This document shows positions 37,193 to 45,920 of a stretch of 64,000 bases of DNA, piece by piece. Positions within the stretch are counted from its first letter, which is position 1. Every line of letters starts with the position of its first letter. Source of the stretch: Nitrosopumilus sp. (GTDB taxonomy: Archaea > Thermoproteota > Nitrososphaeria > Nitrososphaerales > Nitrosopumilaceae); contig NZ_JAILWC010000001.1 in the NCBI RefSeq assembly GCF_025699125.1, forward strand, positions 228,884 through 292,883, read 5' to 3'. The notes below the pieces were generated by a model. The model had not been told where the DNA came from, ran no database searches, and saw only the letters and a list, made by a program, of their open reading frames with translations. A program made the translations under genes and the position numbers.

Positions 37193-38237
37193 GATTTTGC
37201 ATTTCCTCGTAAATTTTTATTGGTATTTCATTTATTCCTACTACGTGATCAGCCGCATCAAGATCAATTACAGCTTTTGGCATTCCAAAAATTACACATG
37301 TTTCTTTATTTTGAACAATGGTGTGACCTCCTCTTTTTTTTATTGTTTTCATGCCGAATCCTCCGTCATGACCCATCCCTGTAAGTACTACGCCTATCAC
37401 ATTTGATCCATACACTTCTGCTGCAGAAACCATTGTCATGTTAACTGATGGTCTAACTCCAAATCTCTTTTCACTTGAATCTAAGTGAATCCTTCTATTA
37501 GGAAGAACAATCATGTGATAGTCTCCAGGCGCTACTAGGATTTCATGATCTCTGATTTCATCTCCTTCATTAGCTTCCTTTACTGTGAATCCTGTTTTTT
37601 CTGATAATCTATTGGCAAACTGTTTTGTAAACTCTTTTGGCATATGTTGGACTACCAAAATTCCAGCGGCAATATTTGCAGGTAGGTTGCTTAGCACTTT
37701 TTGAACCATTCCTGGTCCTCCAGTTGATGAACCAATTACTATTAATCGTTCAGATGAATTTGATTTTGTAAAAATTTTTTTACTTGGTTTAAGTGAATAA
37801 ATTTTTTCTGTAATCAATTGTATTGGATCTGATTTTGCAGAAATTTTTATTTTTGTTATTAATTCTTCTTGCAGTTTTTTATCATCTATGTCTTTTAATG
37901 GTATGGTGACAAAATCTACTGCACCGTTCTCTAATGCATCAAGAACTACCTTAGATCCATCTTGTGAAAAACTGCTTACTATTATTGTTGGAATCATCAT
38001 TTTCATTTTTCCCATATTTTCAATGAAAGTCATTCCATCCATTGTTGGCATTTCTAAATCTAACAAAATCACATCTGGTTTTCTTTTGGGTATTTTTGCT
38101 AATGCATCTTCACCGTTTACTGCTGTCCATTTAATTTCAATTTCATCAACATTAATCAAATCTGATATGTATTTTCGCATAAGATTTGAATCATTTACAA
38201 TGCCTACATTGATTGGTATCGCTTTTTCTTTTAACAT
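37185..38237 (-). CDS. cheB: Chemotaxis protein-glutamate methylesterase CheB
   Basis: A 350-residue CheB with a receiver (Asp60 in LLDLEMPTMDG) and a C-terminal methylesterase with Ser in GSSTGGPG, His in VVQHMP and Asp in GMGHDGGFGM. The receiver is unusual: Asn15-Asp16 (VNDS) replaces the acidic pair and the conserved Lys is missing (VDFVTIP). The same pattern appears in the receiver at 20480. CheB demethylates receptors. The gene starts the cheB-cheA-cheC-cheR run with the operator about 91 bp upstream. Confidence 0.94.
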   Translation of the reverse strand: MLKEKAIPINVGIVNDSNLMRKYISDLINVDEIEIKWTAVNGEDALAKIPKRKPDVILLDLEMPTMDGMTFIENMGKMKMMIPTIIVSSFSQDGSKVVLDALENGAVDFVTIPLKDIDDKKLQEELITKIKISAKSDPIQLITEKIYSLKPSKKIFTKSNSSERLIVIGSSTGGPGMVQKVLSNLPANIAAGILVVQHMPKEFTKQFANRLSEKTGFTVKEANEGDEIRDHEILVAPGDYHMIVLPNRRIHLDSSEKRFGVRPSVNMTMVSAAEVYGSNVIGVVLTGMGHDGGFGMKTIKKRGGHTIVQNKETCVIFGMPKAVIDLDAADHVVGINEIPIKIYEEMQNLV

Positions 38238-38327
38238 GTATGATGTCTCCTTGATAAAAATCTCATATCATTTGATTCAAAATTAACCATATTTTTTAAA
38301 TCAAAAAATTCATAATAATGTGGTGTA

Positions 38328-38346
38328 TGTCTGCGTCGAACAGACT
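38328..38346 (-). promoter_or_regulatory. 19-bp operator of the cheB-cheA-cheC-cheR run
   Basis: TGTCTG-N7-CAGACT on the plus strand, in gene orientation AGTCTG-N7-CAGACA, 9 of 12 arm matches. It lies 91 bp before the cheB ATG with TATA-like ATTATTATG at 38312-38319 about 12 bp nearer. Confidence 0.55.
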
Positions 38347-38362
38347 AAAAAATGGTTTACTC

Positions 38363-38566
38363 TTAATTCTGATTTAATCCATTCTGAACTTCATGAGCCC
38401 GTATTAATGAAATTCGTAATTGATCATATAGTGATGGATTGTTTTCTTTTTTTGCTTTAATTTTTAATTCAATTAAATCTTCTACTATGTTTTTCATATA
38501 TTCTTGTTTCCATCTGATGATGTCTTTTTCTTTATCACTTGATTCAAGTTCAATTTTGTCCCACAT
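38363..38566 (-). CDS. Small helical protein within the chemotaxis cluster
   Basis: About 67 residues starting MWDKIELESSDKEKD, with a charged helical core (WKQEYMKNIVEDLIELKIKAKKEN). It lies between cheW and cheB. A longer frame starts at 38644, but its first residues look like translated promoter sequence, so I chose the ATG at 38566. It is too small to be CheF or CheD. Function in chemotaxis is inferred from position only. Confidence 0.55.
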   Translation of the reverse strand: MWDKIELESSDKEKDIIRWKQEYMKNIVEDLIELKIKAKKENNPSLYDQLRISLIRAHEVQNGLNQN

Positions 38567-38701
38567 GGTATTTAGATTGATATAATTTGAGCACACTATC
38601 TTACCATGTCTTGTTTTAAAGATAAAAACAACGGCTAAAACCATCTGATTTCAATTCCAAAATGGAAATAATCTAATAATGAAATGACGTAATTTTTATT
38701 T

Positions 38702-39289
38702 TTATGCTTCTTGATTAATTATAGCTTCTATTTCTGGAATAATTTCATCATTACTATTTTCTACATTATTTTCTGATTCTATTTCAACAGATTTTGAATT
38801 TATGGGTGTGTCGTTTTTATTATGTTCATCAGTTTCGCTCAGGAACTTGGCCACATCCACTAAAATAATTAATTTTTCATTCATTTTAGCTATTCCTTTG
38901 ATGTAATTCTCTTCAAATGCACCTTGTGGGGATTCCTCTACATCTTTTGTTGATATTCTTAATACTTCGTTTACCTCATCAACTAGGAGCCCTGTGAGAG
39001 TATCGTTTACATCTGCGACTAGTATTCTTTGTTTTTCAATTTCAGTTGTACTTGAATTTGATAATCCTATTTTTTTGTTCACATCAATAATCGGGATGAT
39101 TTTTCCTCTTAAATTCATCACTCCTCTAACATATGGTTTTGATTTAGGTATTTTTGTAATTGCTTCAACGATTTTAATTTCTTTAACTTGATCAATTGGT
39201 ACTGCATAATTACCTTTTTTTGAAGATTTTTCTGAAATGGTAAACGTGACAACTTGTATTGTATCATTTAATACTGTTTGTGTTGACAT
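38702..39289 (-). CDS. cheW: Chemotaxis coupling protein CheW
   Basis: CheW couples receptors to CheA. The CheW fold is seen in TFTISEKSSKKGNYAVPIDQVKEI, PKSKPYVRGVMNLRGKIIPIIDVNKKIG, and VDEVNEVLRI. About 50 extra acidic residues form a C-terminal tail (ENNVENSNDEIIPEIEAIINQEA), an unusual addition. The operator lies 34 bp before its ATG. Confidence 0.9.
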   Translation of the reverse strand: MSTQTVLNDTIQVVTFTISEKSSKKGNYAVPIDQVKEIKIVEAITKIPKSKPYVRGVMNLRGKIIPIIDVNKKIGLSNSSTTEIEKQRILVADVNDTLTGLLVDEVNEVLRISTKDVEESPQGAFEENYIKGIAKMNEKLIILVDVAKFLSETDEHNKNDTPINSKSVEIESENNVENSNDEIIPEIEAIINQEA

Positions 39290-39322
39290 GAAATGATTTT
39301 AAAACAATATATGATAATTATT

Positions 39323-39341
39323 TGTTTGTTTAATGTGAACA
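39323..39341 (-). promoter_or_regulatory. 19-bp operator of cheW
   Basis: TGTTTG-N7-TGAACA on the plus strand, in gene orientation TGTTCA-N7-CAAACA. It lies 34 bp before the cheW ATG with TATA-like ATCATATATTG about 13 bp nearer. Confidence 0.6.
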
Positions 39342-39506
39342 ATAACCATATTGATTATCTATCATGTGTACGTAACAGTTTATTTCTGATTTATGCTTGC
39401 AATTTTTTTATGCGTACATGATTAATGTAAAATCGTCTTTAAATTATTTTTTAAATTTAAAAAATAATTGTTGTCTGGAATTTTTAAAATAAACCTTTGA
39501 CACTTT

Positions 39507-40880
39507 TTATTTGATGTTTCCTTTTTTTAGTTTTTCAACAATTTCTTTGATCTGTGGTTTGACTATTTTCCCTGCATCGATATCTTTACATGCTTCTTCC
39601 ATGCCTGTAATTTCCATTATTTCTGTAATTGGTGTTCCAATTATCACATATCCTTTGACGTTGTTATTTTCATCAAATGTTGGACTGATTACTGTTTTTG
39701 TCCAGAATCTTTTGCCATCTTTTGTTTTATTTCTAAGATATGTCTGAAATATTTTTCCACTTGAAATTGTTTTCCATAATAAATCGAATAATTTCTCATC
39801 ATGCCAATCCGATTTAAAAATTCTATGCATTTCGCCTTTTAATTCTTCTTCAGGGAATTTTGAAATATCTAAGAAAAAGTGATTTACATAATCACTGATC
39901 CCATCAACATCTGTAGTTGATATGATTGTTGATGAATCTAAAACATTTGTGATTTCTGATAACGTTCTTGCGTCTTTATATGCATCTTTTAGAGTCTTTG
40001 TTTCTTTGTCTTTTGCTTTAACAATATCTTCAAAACTCTCTAGATTTGTTTGTGCTACAGATAACACTTCTTCGCTTGCAGCAGTAGCCTCTTCTGTTCC
40101 ACTTGAAACTTCTTCTGTTGCTACTGAAATTTCTTGCATTTGTGAAACGACTTCTGAAATTGATACTGAAATATTTTTAATCGATGTAAGTATATTTGTA
40201 ATTACTTCATGAGCATCTTGAACAATGCTATTTCCTTTCTCAATACTGCCAGTTGTTTTATCTGATGAATTTTTTAATGAACTTACAAGTTCTGAAATAT
40301 CTTCTGCTCCTTTTTTGGAATTTTCTGCAAGTCTTCTTACCTCGTCAGCTACTACTGCAAATCCTCTTCCCACATCTCCTGCTCTTGCAGCTTCAATTGC
40401 TGCATTAAGCGCCAAAAGATTTGTTTGCTCTGCAATTTGAGTAATAAATCCTGTCATGTTATCCACTTTTGATAATTCTACTGCTAATTTCTTTACATCA
40501 TTGGATGATTCTGATACAATTGATTTCATACTGTCCATCTTGTTCATTCCTTTCTCAGCATCAGCACTGATGGTTTTGCTGATTTCCTCTGATTGTCGCA
40601 TCATCTCCATGGCTTTTGTTGCATTTTTAGCTACTCCTTGAATTGCCGATGCAATTGATTGTAAGGATTGTGATACTTCTTCAACTCCGCTTGTCTGACT
40701 TCTTGAAGCCGATTCTAACTGTGTCACTGTTTCGCTTAATTCTTCAGATGATGCTACTGCTTGATCAAATGATTTGAGAACCTTTGTTCCCATGCTATTG
40801 CTATTTGTATTAATATTATCTGTTGATTCTGATTTTAAGATTGCGTTTTCATCGATGATTTTGGTTTTTTGTGTTGACAT
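39507..40880 (-). CDS. Soluble methyl-accepting chemotaxis protein with C-terminal PAS sensor
   Basis: A 457-residue receptor with no membrane segment. Residues about 30-300 are a methyl-accepting signalling domain with tip [37 protein letters not shown], canonical for CheA/CheW binding. A PAS domain follows in the C-terminal 150 residues ([36 protein letters not shown]). The order is reversed from typical receptors, as in the protein at 23185. The PAS suggests sensing of redox or a small ligand in the cytoplasm. Confidence 0.88.
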   Translation of the reverse strand: MSTQKTKIIDENAILKSESTDNINTNSNSMGTKVLKSFDQAVASSEELSETVTQLESASRSQTSGVEEVSQSLQSIASAIQGVAKNATKAMEMMRQSEEISKTISADAEKGMNKMDSMKSIVSESSNDVKKLAVELSKVDNMTGFITQIAEQTNLLALNAAIEAARAGDVGRGFAVVADEVRRLAENSKKGAEDISELVSSLKNSSDKTTGSIEKGNSIVQDAHEVITNILTSIKNISVSISEVVSQMQEISVATEEVSSGTEEATAASEEVLSVAQTNLESFEDIVKAKDKETKTLKDAYKDARTLSEITNVLDSSTIISTTDVDGISDYVNHFFLDISKFPEEELKGEMHRIFKSDWHDEKLFDLLWKTISSGKIFQTYLRNKTKDGKRFWTKTVISPTFDENNNVKGYVIIGTPITEIMEITGMEEACKDIDAGKIVKPQIKEIVEKLKKGNIK

Positions 40881-40913
40881 ATTTCATCAATGATAATTTT
40901 CTAGTTAATGCTT

Positions 40914-40932
40914 TGTTTGATCATTTAGAACA
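40914..40932 (-). promoter_or_regulatory. 19-bp operator of the soluble MCP
   Basis: TGTTTG-N7-AGAACA on the plus strand, in gene orientation TGTTCT-N7-CAAACA. It lies 34 bp before the ATG at 40880, with TATA-like AAATTATCA in between. Confidence 0.6.
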
Positions 40933-40979
40933 GATTCTTTTTCAATAAATCTATTTTTGAAACATATGAAATATCTGAA

Positions 40980-42464
40980 TCAAACTCCTGGAAGTGGAGC
41001 TGTAAATATGATGCTATCCAAAAAGTCTGCCATAAATTCATTTATTGCAAACATTGAGATTCCTCCTACTACAAGTAATAATCCGATATGGAAAAAGACT
41101 GTTTTGTATAGACCTCCTTGGATAATTTTTATGGCAAATCCGCTAATTATTGATGTCATTATGAGTAAAACTGGCATCAGCATACTCATTAGGACTGGAT
41201 CTATTGGGCTTAATTCAAACGCAGCATTTGAAAGATCTCCTTCAGATAAATCGTTGAATAACTCAGTTAATTTATTCATTAATCCAAATATTGACAATGA
41301 GAGAACATGTAAAATAACTACAACTAGTTGAAATGTTGATGCGTTCTGTGCTCTTTTGCCTCTTAATTCACTAATTTTTTTTGTAATGTCTGCAACTACA
41401 TTTCCTACCAGATTCATATCTGCTCCTTTGTATATTGATGTTGAAACAATATCATTTCCATTTGCAATGATGTGATGCCCTGCTTCAATTGAGAATAATT
41501 GGAAACAAATTTTCTGGTCAATTCTATTTTTGATTCTATTCTTTAATCCGTCAATGAATATCTGAATGGTTCCAAAATTACTTCTCATTACTGCCTGCAG
41601 TGCTTGCCCCATGGAACCTACTGTGGATAATAATTGTCCAAAATGGAGAATAAATGTAGGATACCATTCAGTATATGTTGAAATTTTTGATTCTTGTTTT
41701 TTTGCAACTATTCCAGGATAAAGTAATGGTATTCCACCCAACCCCACAGCAAGAATTGGTGGTATCATGTTTGTAATTAAAAGCACTGCTGAAATTCCTA
41801 CAGTGCCAAAAATTCCCATATGCATCTTCATTCGAAATTGTTTTTCAATTGCATCATCTGTATGTGCTAGTACGTCTCTTGGAAACATGAAAAACATCAT
41901 TGCCACAAACACTGCCATCCCAATACCTGTGCCCATCATTGAGACAATTAGAATTGTTTCTGAATCTCCAAATCCCATTAACATGCTCATAATGGCGTTT
42001 GCAGAAATCATAAACGATGCAGTAGACATTAAAGTGTAAAACATCTCTGAAAATAATTTTTGAGTCTCAAGATTTGCTTCATATTTTATTGAATATGACG
42101 CCAATGAATTTTTTAATTCATCTCTAAAAAATGTCTTCAAGTCATCCCCTAATCTTACAACTTGAGATAGTTTCACAAGAAGTAATTTTGTTGGATCGTC
42201 TTTTTGTTTTGAAACTTTTCTTCCAATCATTTCACATGCTGATGCCAATCCATATGACCATCCCACACCTAATCTGTATGTGTCTCTGAATGCCTCGGAG
42301 TATTTTCCATACTTTGAGTCTTTTCCAGTTTTAAAAAGATCCACTGCTCCAATTTCCCCTGTAGAAATACAGTACAACAAAGCAATGAAATAAACAAAAT
42401 TTTCGTCAACCTTACTTCCTGAGGTAAAAAGATTTTTTACATCTTTTACCTTGTTTACCATCAT
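40980..42464 (-). CDS. arlJ: Archaellum assembly platform protein ArlJ (FlaJ)
   Basis: The polytopic membrane protein of the archaellum motor that works with ArlI. Of 494 residues, about nine hydrophobic segments are visible (for example TLMSTASFMISANAIMSMLMGFG, TILIVSMMGTGIGMAVFVAMMFF and ISAVLLITNMIPPILAVGLGGI). The cytoplasmic loop with QALQAVMRSNFGTIQ resembles the T2SF family. It overlaps arlI by 4 bp and is last in the cluster. Confidence 0.9.
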   Translation of the reverse strand: MMVNKVKDVKNLFTSGSKVDENFVYFIALLYCISTGEIGAVDLFKTGKDSKYGKYSEAFRDTYRLGVGWSYGLASACEMIGRKVSKQKDDPTKLLLVKLSQVVRLGDDLKTFFRDELKNSLASYSIKYEANLETQKLFSEMFYTLMSTASFMISANAIMSMLMGFGDSETILIVSMMGTGIGMAVFVAMMFFMFPRDVLAHTDDAIEKQFRMKMHMGIFGTVGISAVLLITNMIPPILAVGLGGIPLLYPGIVAKKQESKISTYTEWYPTFILHFGQLLSTVGSMGQALQAVMRSNFGTIQIFIDGLKNRIKNRIDQKICFQLFSIEAGHHIIANGNDIVSTSIYKGADMNLVGNVVADITKKISELRGKRAQNASTFQLVVVILHVLSLSIFGLMNKLTELFNDLSEGDLSNAAFELSPIDPVLMSMLMPVLLIMTSIISGFAIKIIQGGLYKTVFFHIGLLLVVGGISMFAINEFMADFLDSIIFTAPLPGV

Positions 42465-44131
42465 TGTTCATCAAGCTCCTTTAGATATTCTTCCAATCCA
42501 ACTTCATTACAATGTGAAATTGCATTGAACACATCATAATAATTGAATATTTTCTTCTCCATCATTTTCTCTAAGATTTTTGCTCGTAATTCTAGTTCTT
42601 CATATAATTTTCCCTCGTCTTTCTTTTTCATTCCTCTTTTTTCTAATACTTTTGAAATGAATAGTGCACTGCTTCCTTTTCCTTTGAATCTTACAGTATC
42701 GGTTCCTGCATCCCAATCAAAAACTGGTATGAACATTACGTTACCCTCATTTGAAATTCCTAAAATTTCATTTATTGATAATACTCGACGAACTCTTTTT
42801 CCTTCTGGATTAAGAACCGCCCCTTGGAATAATGCCAGGTTTAAATTTTCCATGTATGTTTTTGGAATGTTAATTGGATCATTTGAGAGTCTTTGAATAA
42901 GTGGAACCATTCCTGCTGCGTGAAATGTTGCAATTACAGGGTGGCCTGTCTGCATAGCTGCAAATGCTACATTTCCTTCGGCCCCCCTAATTTCTCCTAC
43001 AAGAATGTAATTGGGTCTCTGTCTTAATGCTGCTTTGAGAAGATCATCCATTGTAACGCTGGAAGCTGCATTTCCTGTGTTTCTAGTAGCTTCTGTAATC
43101 CAGTTGTTATGAGGAAGTGTCAATTCAGGAGTATCTTCAATTGTTACTACTTTCCAGTTTGCTGGAATGAATGCAGTTAATCCCATCAATGTTGTGGTTT
43201 TTCCTGATGCAGTCTCTCCATTTACAAACAGACTCATTCCTGCTTCCAACATCATCCACAAATATGCAACTTCAGTAAAGTTCATGACTCCTGATGTTAG
43301 AACTTGAATAATTGATAGTGGTGTACTGGCAAATTTACGTATAGTTGCATTTGTTCCTTTTCTACTGATGTCTTTTCCAAATACTATGTTAATTCTGGAA
43401 CCATCAGGTAACGTTGCATCTACCACTGGTCTTGCATGCGATATTGTTTTTCCAAACTGTTCTGATAAACTGATAATTAATTCATCAATTGCATCAACAC
43501 TGAGAAAAACTGGAACTTTCAGTGTTCCAAATGCTTTGTGAATTATGTACATGTTTCCAGCTCCAATAATTGAAATGTCTTCTAAATTTGGATCATTTAG
43601 AAATGGATCTAAGAGTCCAGTTCCTGCTCTTTTTTGCAGAAAATGGTATTTCAGATCAGTTATTTTGTTTGCCTCTACTGGTAGAGTCTTTATTGTAAAT
43701 GGATCTCCTAGTTTAGAATAATCTACTGGATTTGGGGATGATGCCAAGGTTTTGCTGAGATATTGATCTACCATGTTGAATCTCTCTGTAATTTCTATTG
43801 GTGGATCCAACCCTCCAGCTTTTGCAGCAAACACTTTGTCTGCAAATTCCATTAGTTCTCTATCTGGCTCATCAGGCTCAATTATTACATATTCATTATA
43901 TCCGTCATCTGAGGTAGTATGTGGATTAATGTGAATGAATGTGTCTTCCCCAACTGCATAAATTAAATTTGGTTCTTTCAGCTTTTTGTGTTCAGCTTTT
44001 AATTCTTCGGAGAAAAGAGGAAGTGGATTGCCTTTTGCTTGATATGTCTCGAGATAGTTTTTCAGGTATGGTTTTTCCTTTATTTTCTGGACAAACTCCG
44101 CATCGTTAATTTTTGATATGTCAAAAACCAT
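42461..44131 (-). CDS. arlI: Archaellum motor ATPase ArlI (FlaI)
   Basis: A 556-residue secretion-type ATPase that drives assembly and rotation. Landmarks are the N-terminal helical domain, DGSRINIVFGKD, Walker A GETASGKTTTLMGL, ITEATRNTGNAASSVTMDDLLKAALRQRPNYILVGEIRGAEGN with Walker B and the His box THAAGMVPLIQRL (after AVIATF). It follows arlH by 8 bp. Confidence 0.95.
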   Translation of the reverse strand: MVFDISKINDAEFVQKIKEKPYLKNYLETYQAKGNPLPLFSEELKAEHKKLKEPNLIYAVGEDTFIHINPHTTSDDGYNEYVIIEPDEPDRELMEFADKVFAAKAGGLDPPIEITERFNMVDQYLSKTLASSPNPVDYSKLGDPFTIKTLPVEANKITDLKYHFLQKRAGTGLLDPFLNDPNLEDISIIGAGNMYIIHKAFGTLKVPVFLSVDAIDELIISLSEQFGKTISHARPVVDATLPDGSRINIVFGKDISRKGTNATIRKFASTPLSIIQVLTSGVMNFTEVAYLWMMLEAGMSLFVNGETASGKTTTLMGLTAFIPANWKVVTIEDTPELTLPHNNWITEATRNTGNAASSVTMDDLLKAALRQRPNYILVGEIRGAEGNVAFAAMQTGHPVIATFHAAGMVPLIQRLSNDPINIPKTYMENLNLALFQGAVLNPEGKRVRRVLSINEILGISNEGNVMFIPVFDWDAGTDTVRFKGKGSSALFISKVLEKRGMKKKDEGKLYEELELRAKILEKMMEKKIFNYYDVFNAISHCNEVGLEEYLKELDEQ

Positions 44132-44139
44132 TTTCTCAC

Positions 44140-44841
44140 CTATGCATTAGCCATTGATATTGGAACAATCTTTATCCCAAAAATCAAATCTACCTCAAAA
44201 GCAAAACCTGATTCTGGTGTATCTGCAGCACCTAATAGCTTTATAATTTTTAGAGTCTTGACTTCTTTATCTCCAACTACTACTGTTCCTAATTTGATGT
44301 ATACGTCTGCGGTTCCAATTATTGCTGTGTTTATGGCTTGTGAAAAATCAGATGAATGGCTCGTTATGATTATTGTTTTTCCCATTGATACTATTTCTTT
44401 GCAAAATGAGATAAAGTCAAGTATTGATTCATTTTTTGAATTGTTCGCCATTGGAGAAATTGAATCAATAATTACCCCGTCCACTTTATCTATTTTTTCT
44501 AAAATAAATTCTTTAATTGCAGGAAGAATCTTTTCTGTATTGTTATTAGTCCATTTTGCATCTTTGATATACATTGGAACAAAAATTAATTGACTGCGAA
44601 CAAAAGGTTTTGAAAAATTAAATGTAATTGATTTCATTTTTTGAATATGTTGTTTAACTGTATTCTCAATTACACAAAGTAAACTTTTTTTTGATGTGAG
44701 TAACCCATTCATTATTTGTGCTGAAATTGCACTTTTTCCAGTTCCATGTGCCCCTTCTATGAATACAAGAGATGGCGAAGGAATCCCCCCTCCAAATTGC
44801 CTGTCTATCTCTTCATTTCCTGTAGAAATAATATTAAGCAT
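44140..44841 (-). CDS. arlH: Archaellum motor regulatory ATPase ArlH (FlaH)
   Basis: A KaiC/RecA-like protein of 233 residues, partner of ArlI. Walker A is IEGAHGTGKSAISAQIM near residues 28-44. Walker B is VIIDSISPM. The C-terminal part (TADVYIKLG, KTLKIIKLLGA) is typical of ArlH. It starts about 79 bp after arlF and before arlI. Confidence 0.92.
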   Translation of the reverse strand: MLNIISTGNEEIDRQFGGGIPSPSLVFIEGAHGTGKSAISAQIMNGLLTSKKSLLCVIENTVKQHIQKMKSITFNFSKPFVRSQLIFVPMYIKDAKWTNNNTEKILPAIKEFILEKIDKVDGVIIDSISPMANNSKNESILDFISFCKEIVSMGKTIIITSHSSDFSQAINTAIIGTADVYIKLGTVVVGDKEVKTLKIIKLLGAADTPESGFAFEVDLIFGIKIVPISMANA

Positions 44842-44920
44842 AAGTACACCTCAAATTGAACACTAAGAAAACTATGAGAATTTTCTATTAAAGAAAATGT
44901 TTGACTTTTTTGAACAGAAC

Positions 44921-45433
44921 TTAGGCAACAGATCTTGTTTCAGTAGCGACTACACCATTTTGTGTTGCAACTATGACAATCAAATTACTTCCACTTTGTA
45001 TGTTATTGGATATTTCTACATCTACCGTAATTGTTTCGCCGTTATTGAGAATTTTTGGATCAATGATATCATTTGTCCAAGTACTGATACACCATTCTCC
45101 AATATCCGGCGCACAGGTGTAATCATAAGTCAAAGTTTCAGTCTGTGTTATACCTGCACTATTATACGTGATTATTATATCAAATTTATCAAATTCCCAC
45201 AATTTTTCAAGATTTGTGTTTGTGATGTCAAAACTAAATGTGGAATCTGTTCCAGGATCATTTGGGATGCTCACACCAATTGATGTTTTGACTAATTTAC
45301 TCTCCCAATCAGATGTTTCTGATGATGCATCTGAAAATGAAGCAGCTTTATCTGTTAGTCCACCAAATGTAAAAATCACAAATGTGATTCCAAACATGAT
45401 AATTCCGCCACTAATTGCATTACTTAACCCCAT
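44921..45433 (-). CDS. arlF: Archaellum stator protein ArlF (FlaF)
   Basis: A 170-residue protein with an N-terminal membrane segment (ISGGIIMFGITFVIFTFGG) and an extracytoplasmic beta-sandwich. Cys residues in YTCAPDIGEWC may form a disulfide. ArlF anchors to the S-layer in other archaea. It is 10 bp after arlG. The assignment of F versus G rests on the order and on the GGIIMFGITFVIF segment. Confidence 0.82.
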   Translation of the reverse strand: MGLSNAISGGIIMFGITFVIFTFGGLTDKAASFSDASSETSDWESKLVKTSIGVSIPNDPGTDSTFSFDITNTNLEKLWEFDKFDIIITYNSAGITQTETLTYDYTCAPDIGEWCISTWTNDIIDPKILNNGETITVDVEISNNIQSGSNLIVIVATQNGVVATETRSVA

Positions 45434-45443
45434 GATTCATTCC

Positions 45444-45920
45444 TCAAGGTACCGAGAAAATATAATCATCTGATTCACCATTCGATATAGTTAATTGAAC
45501 AAGATATGATGTACTGCTTTGTAATGACGAGTCGTCCTGTATTGTGATTTGGATTGTATCGCCTTGAGACCATACAGAATCCACGCTGGTTCCATTGAAA
45601 ATCCATTGTGGTGTGGTGCCTGTTGAGTATCCCACAAAATCAACTGAAGTAATAGGTCCAAAATATAGGTCAGATGAACCCAATCCCTTAATTGGTGTCA
45701 AACCTGTATTTTTTACCCACGCATTCACTGACGTGCTGTTTAACTGGCTAACATGAATTATCTCAAACTTACTTAGCATTTTGTCTTTTTGAGCTTCTGT
45801 TGTTGCAGTATAGTATCCTTCAAATGTTCCAACCTTGCTCACAACAATGCCTGTAATTAATCCTGCAACTATGATTGATGCAATAATTAAAATCCCTTCA
45901 CTGATCATTCCAGATGCCAT
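45444..45920 (-). CDS. arlG: Archaellum stator protein ArlG (FlaG)
   Basis: A 158-residue protein with an N-terminal membrane helix (ISEGILIIASIIVAGLITGIVV, the archaellin-like start) and a beta-rich domain with VSQLNSTSVNAWVKNTGLTPI. ArlG is a filament-like stator component paired with ArlF. Its start overlaps the end of the arlX-like gene by 1 bp. Confidence 0.85.
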   Translation of the reverse strand: MASGMISEGILIIASIIVAGLITGIVVSKVGTFEGYYTATTEAQKDKMLSKFEIIHVSQLNSTSVNAWVKNTGLTPIKGLGSSDLYFGPITSVDFVGYSTGTTPQWIFNGTSVDSVWSQGDTIQITIQDDSSLQSSTSYLVQLTISNGESDDYIFSVP

